Below, piece by piece: positions 7,795 to 11,886 of a stretch of DNA of 11,886 bases (position 1 is the stretch's first letter; the number at the start of each line of letters is the position of its first letter). The position numbers were made by a program, and so were the translations under genes. Source of the stretch: UBA12465 sp964408785 (GTDB taxonomy: Bacteria > Patescibacteriota > Patescibacteriia > Patescibacteriales > UBA12465). The notes beneath the pieces are model-generated. The model was not told the DNA's origin. It ran no database searches and saw nothing but the letters and a program-made list of their open reading frames with translations. The stretch spans positions 1-11,886 of the forward strand of contig CAYPAS010000021.1 of NCBI GenBank assembly GCA_964408785.1. The letters run 5' to 3'.

Positions 7795-7992
7795 ATGCCT
7801 GTCTTTACTGATAATAAAAATCAGGCAGCCAGCAGTCACCAAAAAATAGCAAACCAGAAGAATTCTAGATTATCCCTCAGACTGCACACTATGCCACAAA
7901 GCGATGATAGCCATTTTAAAAAATGGCTATTTTTGGCATTGTCGGCCTTCCTGCTCATGGCTATTTTGGTTATCTTGATATTTTGGGAATAA
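7795..7992 (+). CDS. Small tail-anchored membrane protein (65 residues)
   Basis: This short protein has a polar basic N-terminal part and ends in a strong membrane helix (about residues 43-64, WLFLALSAFLLMAILVILIF) directly before the stop. Before the helix is LRLHTMPQSDDSHFKKW, similar in order to IIVHNMPSATP ahead of the helix of the protein encoded next, at 8004. It lies 19 nt after one TSP3 gene and 11 nt before the other, which fits a real gene in a compact run. The start is uncertain. An in-frame ATG at 7735 has GAGG with good spacing, but that stretch overlaps the TSP3 gene and encodes its conserved EEVKNGYDP in another frame. It may be a truncated paralogue that has lost its outer domain, or a genuine miniprotein. 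No function can be assigned. Confidence 0.6.
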   Translation: MPVFTDNKNQAASSHQKIANQKNSRLSLRLHTMPQSDDSHFKKWLFLALSAFLLMAILVILIFWE

Positions 7993-8003
7993 AACCGAAA
8001 AAT

Positions 8004-9050
8004 ATGTTCGGAAAAAATAAAAAAGAAAAAGAACCGGAAATAAAAGAAGAGGGCCCAATAGACATTATCGTCCATAATATGCCCAGCGCTACACCGGTTG
8101 TTTCTAAAAACAATTCTCCAATACAAGCAGGGGGTTTTTATGTGTCCCAACAGAATAGCGGAGATAATCATTTTAAGGCAGGTTTGATTATAGTTTTTTT
8201 AGGTATTCTAACGGTATTGGTTTTACTGTATCTCGGTTATCGTTTTATGATTATGCCGATTATTGATAATCAAAATAAGACTGTTGTCATAAGTCAGCCA
8301 AGCATAATCGAAAAAGAAAACCCTGATACTGAAAATAACGCAGATATTCTTTCTTTGAAGGCCGCCACTTCCACTCAATTAAAAGAGACTGAAGAAAAAG
8401 AGTTGCTAATAGATACTGCCACTACTAGTCAGGAAGTCACGAGCGGAGAAGAAACAACAACGCCAACTAGTACCGAAGAAGTGCTTAGCAACCCCTTGGT
8501 CGATAGCGATGGCGATGGTCTTTATGACCAAGAAGAATCTGTCGTCGGTAGCGACCCTCTATTAATTGATACGGACGGCGATGTTTACAATGATTATGAG
8601 GAGGTAAAAAATGGTTACGATCCAGTAGGCAAAGATCCTCTGGCGGGCAGCCAGTATTTCACTTCCTATGATAATAACACTTTTTATTACGGATTCTATC
8701 TGCCGAGTTCTTGGCCGGTAAAATCTTTGGCTGGCGACTCAACTACGATAATAGATTTACCTGATTCTTCCTTGATTCAGATATCAGCCCAGGAGAATGT
8801 TGGTGAAGAAACTATATTAGCCTGGTATAATTATGCCTTCCCCAATGATACGGTTACTTATGACCGGCTCTTAAAAGGTAAGGATTGGGAGGGGATAAAA
8901 AGCGCTAACGGCCAAAATATTTATTTAACTGATGAAAGGCGCAGCGAAATATTAATAATTTCCTATGTTTCCGCCGATGGCCGTTTGCCGGCTTATCCTA
9001 ATATTTTCAACTTTATCGTCTCCTCTTTGTCATTCCTTACTTACGATTAA
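8004..9050 (+). CDS. Membrane-anchored TSP3-repeat protein with extra C-terminal beta domain
   Basis: This 348-residue protein has a lysine-rich cytosolic tail (MFGKNKKEKEPEIKEE), the motif DIIVHNMP at 20-27, one membrane helix (about 59-83) and a Thr/Glu-rich stalk (about 93-163). TSP3 units at 166-207 contain DSDGDGLYDQEE and DTDGDVYNDYEEVKNGYDP. A C-terminal domain (about 217-347) begins YFTSYDNNTFYYGFYLPSSW, a pattern reminiscent of PsbP-like or DUF1795-like folds, though I am not certain of this. I chose the ATG at 8004. An in-frame ATG at 7923 would add 27 residues but overlaps the preceding small gene and would put a hydrophobic stretch before the lysine-rich tail. The gene ends 16 nt before the terminator stem. 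The EEVKNGYDP string is shared exactly with the 255-residue protein, so the two are probably related by duplication. It is likely an outward-facing envelope protein. Confidence 0.9.
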   Translation: MFGKNKKEKEPEIKEEGPIDIIVHNMPSATPVVSKNNSPIQAGGFYVSQQNSGDNHFKAGLIIVFLGILTVLVLLYLGYRFMIMPIIDNQNKTVVISQPSIIEKENPDTENNADILSLKAATSTQLKETEEKELLIDTATTSQEVTSGEETTTPTSTEEVLSNPLVDSDGDGLYDQEESVVGSDPLLIDTDGDVYNDYEEVKNGYDPVGKDPLAGSQYFTSYDNNTFYYGFYLPSSWPVKSLAGDSTTIIDLPDSSLIQISAQENVGEETILAWYNYAFPNDTVTYDRLLKGKDWEGIKSANGQNIYLTDERRSEILIISYVSADGRLPAYPNIFNFIVSSLSFLTYD

Positions 9051-9066
9051 AAACCTAAATGCTTCT

Positions 9067-9097
9067 AAAAAATCCTCTTTTTAAGAGGATTTTTTTT
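9067..9097. terminator. Bidirectional intrinsic terminator between convergent genes
   Basis: The stem TCCTCTT (9073-9079) pairs with AAGAGGA (9083-9089) around loop TTT (9080-9082). Six A bases on the left (9067-9072) face a run of T on the right (9090-9097), which extends the stem and supplies a U-tract in both directions. It can end the plus-strand TSP3 transcript and the minus-strand clpP transcript. The clpP stop codon (9081-9083) begins in the loop. Confidence 0.88.
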
Positions 9098-9677
9098 GTG
9101 TCTGGCCGATTATTTTATCGATTAATCCGTATTTTAGAGCTTCGCTGGCATCCATATAATTATCGCGGTCACTGTCTTTTTCAATGGTGCTTATCTTTTG
9201 ACCGCTATGGAGAGCCAATATCTTATTCATTCGGTCTTTTATTTTTAGTATGTGTTCAGCTCTAATTTTGATGTCGGAAGCTTGACCTTCAGCGCCGCCC
9301 ATCACTTGATGTATCATTATTTCGCTATTAGGTAAGGCAAAACGCTTGCCTTTTTTTCCGGCCGCCAGTATTACTGACGCCATCGAAGCGGCTAGACCGA
9401 CGCAGATAGTGGAAACATCAGCGCGGATATATTGCATAGTGTCGTATATAGCTAAACCGGCGCTGACTGAGCCGCCTGGGGAATTTATGTAGAATTTGAT
9501 GTCCTGGTCTTTGTTTTCAGCGTCTAGAAAGAGTAATTGAGCAATAACTATATTTGCTACGTGGTCGTCTATCGCTTCTCCAAGGAATATTATTCGGTCC
9601 TTTAAAAGACGAGAATAAATATCATAAGCTCTTTCGACTTGCCCCTCTTTTTCTATCACGGTTGGTATTAATGGCAT
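9081..9677 (-). CDS. clpP: ATP-dependent Clp protease proteolytic subunit ClpP
   Basis: ClpP is the serine peptidase core that forms a tetradecamer and degrades unfolded cytosolic proteins fed by Clp ATPases. From the start at 9677 it is 198 residues, close to the usual length. The family N-terminus MPLIPTVIEKEG and YDIYSRLLKDRIIFLG are present, as is the oxyanion-region INSPGGSVSAG. The catalytic triad is intact: Ser98 in GLAASMAS, His123 in IMIHQVMGG and Asp172 in SDRDNYMD, aligned to E. coli Ser111/His136/Asp185 (precursor numbering). There is no long propeptide. A longer in-frame start at 9767 is rejected because it adds a non-ClpP stretch and lies upstream of the likely promoter. No Shine-Dalgarno sequence is seen. 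The last codons lie inside the terminator stem. No Clp ATPase gene is in view. Confidence 0.97.
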   Translation of the reverse strand: MPLIPTVIEKEGQVERAYDIYSRLLKDRIIFLGEAIDDHVANIVIAQLLFLDAENKDQDIKFYINSPGGSVSAGLAIYDTMQYIRADVSTICVGLAASMASVILAAGKKGKRFALPNSEIMIHQVMGGAEGQASDIKIRAEHILKIKDRMNKILALHSGQKISTIEKDSDRDNYMDASEALKYGLIDKIIGQTQKKSS

Positions 9678-9728
9678 ATATTGACTTAATTTATGATTTA
9701 TTTTATTTATTAGTCTTATTGCTAATAT

Positions 9729-9757
9729 ATTGTAAATAAAAAATGCTTTTTTGTAAA
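9729..9757 (-). promoter_or_regulatory. Candidate clpP promoter
   Basis: Read on the minus strand, TTTACA (9757-9752) is followed after exactly 17 nt by TACAAT (9734-9729). Each matches the sigma70 consensus at 5 of 6 positions. A start near 9722 would give a leader of about 45 nt before the clpP ATG at 9677. The -35 element sits within the loop side of an inverted repeat (9738-9772). Confidence 0.6.
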
Positions 9758-9772
9758 GAAAGGGCATTTTTT
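9738..9772 (+). repeat. Inverted repeat / hairpin in the clpP-secD divergent region
   Basis: AAAAAATGC (9738-9746) and GCATTTTTT (9764-9772) are perfect 9-nt inverted arms. In plus-strand RNA the stem extends with G-U and A-U pairs between 9747-9752 and 9758-9763, leaving loop GTAAA. A U-run ends the right arm, so it resembles an intrinsic terminator for plus-strand transcription coming from antisense of clpP. It could equally be an operator over the clpP -35 box. The right arm is a terminator-like U-tract only in the plus direction with full stem stability. Confidence 0.5.
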
Positions 9773-9822
9773 CTCTTGATTTTTATTTAAAGATATTCTA
9801 ATATTTAGAAAAGTTGAGCTAA

Positions 9823-9828
9823 TATAAT
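9823..9828 (+). promoter_or_regulatory. Candidate -10 box for secDF
   Basis: A perfect TATAAT hexamer lies 38 nt before the secD ATG. No good -35 box is present at 16-18 nt, where only AT-rich sequence is found, so this is a weaker call than the clpP promoter. Transcription would start near 9835. The leader would include a small GC-rich potential hairpin (TGCC at 9837-9840 with GGCA at 9847-9850). Confidence 0.4.
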
Positions 9829-9854
9829 AAAATATTTGCCGCCAAAGGCAGATT

Positions 9855-9859
9855 GAGGA
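9855..9859 (+). promoter_or_regulatory. Shine-Dalgarno site of secD
   Basis: GAGGA lies 7 nt before the secD ATG. It is the one clear Shine-Dalgarno sequence at an accepted start in this window. All other starts have A/T-rich leaders without a GGAGG-like core, so this site marks secD as initiated differently and supports the ATG at 9867. Confidence 0.65.
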
Positions 9860-9866
9860 AAAAAAT

Positions 9867-11426
9867 ATGTTAATCACTGAAAAGTTTGCCAAATTATCTT
9901 CTCGGAAGAAAGCTTGGTTGATACTGGCGATTATCACGATCTTTACGGTCGGCGTCGTCTTAGCGGATGCTGGTAATTACTACAACCGCTTATCAAGGGA
10001 TTTAGCTTCCAGAACCAACAATGTCATCGTTTTGCCGGAAGTCAAAGAATTACCGTTTAATCTGGGTTTAGATCTCCAGGGCGGTTCACATTTGGTTTAT
10101 AAGGCCGACGTCGCCAATATCGCTGAAGGTGATAGGGGTAATGCCTTAGAAGCTGTCCGCGATGTTATCGAAAGACGTGTTAACGCTTTTGGCGTTAGCG
10201 AGCCGATAGTCCAGACTAATCGCGGTGTTGATGGCGAATATCAGATAGTCGTTGAATTAGCAGGCATCAAGAACGTCGAAGAGGCAATCAAGATGATTGG
10301 CGAAACTCCTATTTTGGAATTTAAAGAAGAAGGGGAGAGCGAAGTCAAGACGATAAATGCCACAGGAACAGAGGCGGTTGTCGATTTAGGTGAAGCTTCT
10401 GCTTGGAAGAATACGGAATTAACTGGTAAATATTTAAAGCGTGCTAATATTGAATTTAATCAGAATGACGGTTCTCCAGAAGTCTCTTTAGAGTTTAACG
10501 ATGAGGGTTCTAAGCTTTTTGAAGAAATAACCGCTAGAAACATCGGAAGACCGGTAGCTATCTTCCTTGATGGTTATCCTATAAGCATTCCGACAGTTCA
10601 AGATAAAATTACTGGAGGAAAAGCTTCTATTTCTGGAAAATTCAATGTTGATGAAGCTAAACTTTTAGTCAAACGTCTTAATTCCGGTGCTTTGCCGGTC
10701 GCTATTTCCCTTATTTCTCAGAAGACTGTTGAGGCTAGTCTTGGTGCTAAGGCTATTGATAATAGTTTGACCGCCGGTTTATTCGGTTTACTTCTTGTTT
10801 CTTTGTTCATGATAGCTTATTACCGCTTGCCGGGCTTACTTTCGGTCATATCTTTATTGGTGTACGGGTCTAGTGTTTTAGCAATGTTTAAATCTTTGCC
10901 GGTTTGGTTGGCCGTTGTTATGGTTGCTATTATTATTTCCTTGATATTCTATACGTTCAATGAAATGAAGATATTTAGCGGTTCACTGGCAATGCTTTTC
11001 AGTTTGATTGGCTTGCTTCTGTTCTTCTACGCTATTAATTCTGTAACCTTATCGCTTTCTGGCATAGCGGGTTTAATCCTGTCTATCGGCATGGCGGTTG
11101 ATGCCAATATTTTAATCTTTTCCCGCATGCGCGAAGAGTTAAAGGCTGGAAAAAGTGTCCATCAGGCTGTCGATGATGGTTTCCGCCGCGCTTGGCCGTC
11201 TATTCGTGATGGTAATATTTCAACCATTATCACTTGTTTTATTTTGATGTTCTTCGGTACCTCGGCTGTCCAGGGTTTCGGCACTACCTTATTTATCGGT
11301 ATAGCTATTTCCTTATTCAGCGCCATTGTCGTTACTCGCACCCTATCTATAATCGTCCTTGGCCAGTGGTTGGAAAAGAAGTCTTGGTTAGTTGGTCCGA
11401 AAATGAAGAGTGATAGCGCCAAATAA
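9867..11426 (+). CDS. secD: Protein translocase subunit SecD
   Basis: SecD works with SecF beside SecYEG and uses the proton gradient to help pull exported proteins across the membrane. This one is 519 residues. The first membrane helix is at about 16-34. NLGLDLQGGSHLVYKADV (65-82) is the conserved SecD motif, followed by the periplasmic P1 region with AVRDVIERRVNAFGVSEP. The C-terminal membrane domain starts near 300 (SLTAGLFGLLLVSLFMIAYYRLPG). SLSGIAGLILSIGMAVDAN contains Asp412, the position matching the proton-relay Asp340 of Thermus SecDF. FRRAWPSIRDGN follows. Compared with E. coli SecD, about 46 extra residues lie between the YRLPG and SLSGIAG motifs (roughly 344-391), forming two hydrophobic segments. 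The P1 region is much shorter than in E. coli, as in many bacteria outside Proteobacteria. A Shine-Dalgarno sequence supports the start. secF follows after 13 nt. Confidence 0.97.
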   Translation: MLITEKFAKLSSRKKAWLILAIITIFTVGVVLADAGNYYNRLSRDLASRTNNVIVLPEVKELPFNLGLDLQGGSHLVYKADVANIAEGDRGNALEAVRDVIERRVNAFGVSEPIVQTNRGVDGEYQIVVELAGIKNVEEAIKMIGETPILEFKEEGESEVKTINATGTEAVVDLGEASAWKNTELTGKYLKRANIEFNQNDGSPEVSLEFNDEGSKLFEEITARNIGRPVAIFLDGYPISIPTVQDKITGGKASISGKFNVDEAKLLVKRLNSGALPVAISLISQKTVEASLGAKAIDNSLTAGLFGLLLVSLFMIAYYRLPGLLSVISLLVYGSSVLAMFKSLPVWLAVVMVAIIISLIFYTFNEMKIFSGSLAMLFSLIGLLLFFYAINSVTLSLSGIAGLILSIGMAVDANILIFSRMREELKAGKSVHQAVDDGFRRAWPSIRDGNISTIITCFILMFFGTSAVQGFGTTLFIGIAISLFSAIVVTRTLSIIVLGQWLEKKSWLVGPKMKSDSAK

Positions 11427-11439
11427 TAAGAATAAATCT

Positions 11440-11886
11440 ATGACTTATCGAATTATAAAAAAAAGAAAATTTTTTCTAGCCATTGCCGCCTCCGCCATGC
11501 TAGCCTCTATCGTTTTTCTTTCCCTTTGGGGATTGAATTTCGGAGTGGATTTTAAAGGCGGCAGCTTATTAGAAGCGGAATTCTCCGGCTATCAGCCAAG
11601 CATTGCTGAAATACAAGCCGCCTTGGCTGGCGATGTTAACAATTTAGTTGTACAGCCGACCAATGATTCTGTTATCTTACGTTTCCGTGAAGACAGCGAA
11701 GAAGCTCATCAGGCCGTAGTTGCTAGCCTTAAAGAAATCATAAAAGATAAAGAAGGAGTTTCTTTTAAGGAGTTGCAGTTTAATTCCGTTGGTCCTTCTA
11801 TTGGTAAAGAGTTACAGCGTACATCTTTCAATTCCATCCTTATCGTCTTGATAATGATTATCACCTATATCTCGTTTGCCTTTAGA
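11440..11886 (+). CDS. secF: Protein translocase subunit SecF (3' end beyond the window)
   Basis: The first 149 residues of SecF are visible, and the frame is open at the window edge. The N-terminus is basic (MTYRIIKKRK), followed by the first membrane helix (about 11-31) and the family motif GLNFGVDFKGGSLLEAEF (31-48). The small periplasmic P4 domain follows, then FNSVGPSIGKELQR (114-127), the typical junction to the second helix, which begins at about 131 (SILIVLIMIITYISFAF). SecF pairs with SecD in the proton-driven step of Sec export. It lies 13 nt after secD with no terminator between, so the two are almost certainly one operon. There is no Shine-Dalgarno sequence; the leader is AATAAGAATAAATCT. 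Confidence 0.96.
   Translation, partial: MTYRIIKKRKFFLAIAASAMLASIVFLSLWGLNFGVDFKGGSLLEAEFSGYQPSIAEIQAALAGDVNNLVVQPTNDSVILRFREDSEEAHQAVVASLKEIIKDKEGVSFKELQFNSVGPSIGKELQRTSFNSILIVLIMIITYISFAFR

Noticed and set aside
7923..8003. Longer N-terminus (ATG at 7923) for the second TSP3 protein
   Set aside because: It overlaps the end of the miniprotein gene and would add a hydrophobic stretch before a lysine-rich tail. The ATG at 8004 gives the same layout as its paralogue.
7836..8171. Minus-strand open frame of 111 codons across the miniprotein gene
   Set aside because: It is antisense to two better-supported genes. Its Phe/Tyr-rich runs are the complement of A-rich codons, and no family motif is visible.
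9678..9767. ClpP N-terminal extension of 30 residues
   Set aside because: The added residues do not resemble ClpP, the start at 9677 gives the family N-terminus, and the likely promoter (-10 at 9729-9734) lies downstream of the longer start.
9678..9866. tRNA or small RNA gene in the divergent intergenic region
   Set aside because: The region is strongly AT-rich with only promoter boxes and one A/T-flanked hairpin. No cloverleaf or conserved T-loop sequence is visible.
1..11886. Alternative genetic code with TGA read as glycine, known in some Patescibacteria
   Set aside because: All genes read fully without TGA, known proteins (ClpP, SecD, SecF) have glycine at GGN codons, and no gene continues sensibly through a TGA.

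Overview
The window looks like a piece of a Candidate Phyla Radiation (Patescibacteria) chromosome. The reasons are an AT-leaning composition, tightly packed genes that mostly lack Shine-Dalgarno sequences, very large cysteine-rich secreted proteins of a style I associate with this group, and small membrane-anchored proteins with thrombospondin-3-type calcium-binding repeats. This assignment is inferred from protein style and was not tested by a search. All visible stop codons are TAA or TAG and no gene needs TGA read-through, so the standard bacterial code fits.

Left part (1-6947, + strand): three genes in a row with gaps of 8 and 17 nt. The first is a giant cysteine-rich surface protein, cut off at the left edge. 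The second is a 1043-residue secreted mosaic protein with a signal peptide, a pseudopilin-like domain, Ig/cadherin-like domains, cysteine motifs and a carboxypeptidase-regulatory-like domain. The third is a 125-residue protein with one membrane helix.

Middle part (6948-9097, + strand): a candidate sigma70-type promoter precedes a second run of three genes. Two encode single-pass membrane proteins carrying Asp-rich TSP3 repeats (255 and 348 residues). Between them lies a 65-residue protein that ends in a membrane helix and has the same HxMP motif before its helix as the gene after it. A symmetric intrinsic terminator closes this run.

Right part (9081-11886): clpP lies on the minus strand and converges on that terminator. 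Its own stop codon begins in the terminator loop. A 189-nt divergent intergenic region holds a well-formed clpP promoter, a hairpin and a secD -10 box. It is followed by secD and a truncated secF on the plus strand. SecD carries about 46 extra residues inside its membrane domain compared with E. coli SecD.

Taken together, the window combines secreted and membrane-anchored cell-envelope proteins with two housekeeping functions, Sec translocation (SecDF) and cytosolic proteolysis (ClpP). The surface proteins all appear to be Sec substrates. A shared function for them is plausible from gene order but not shown by the sequence.
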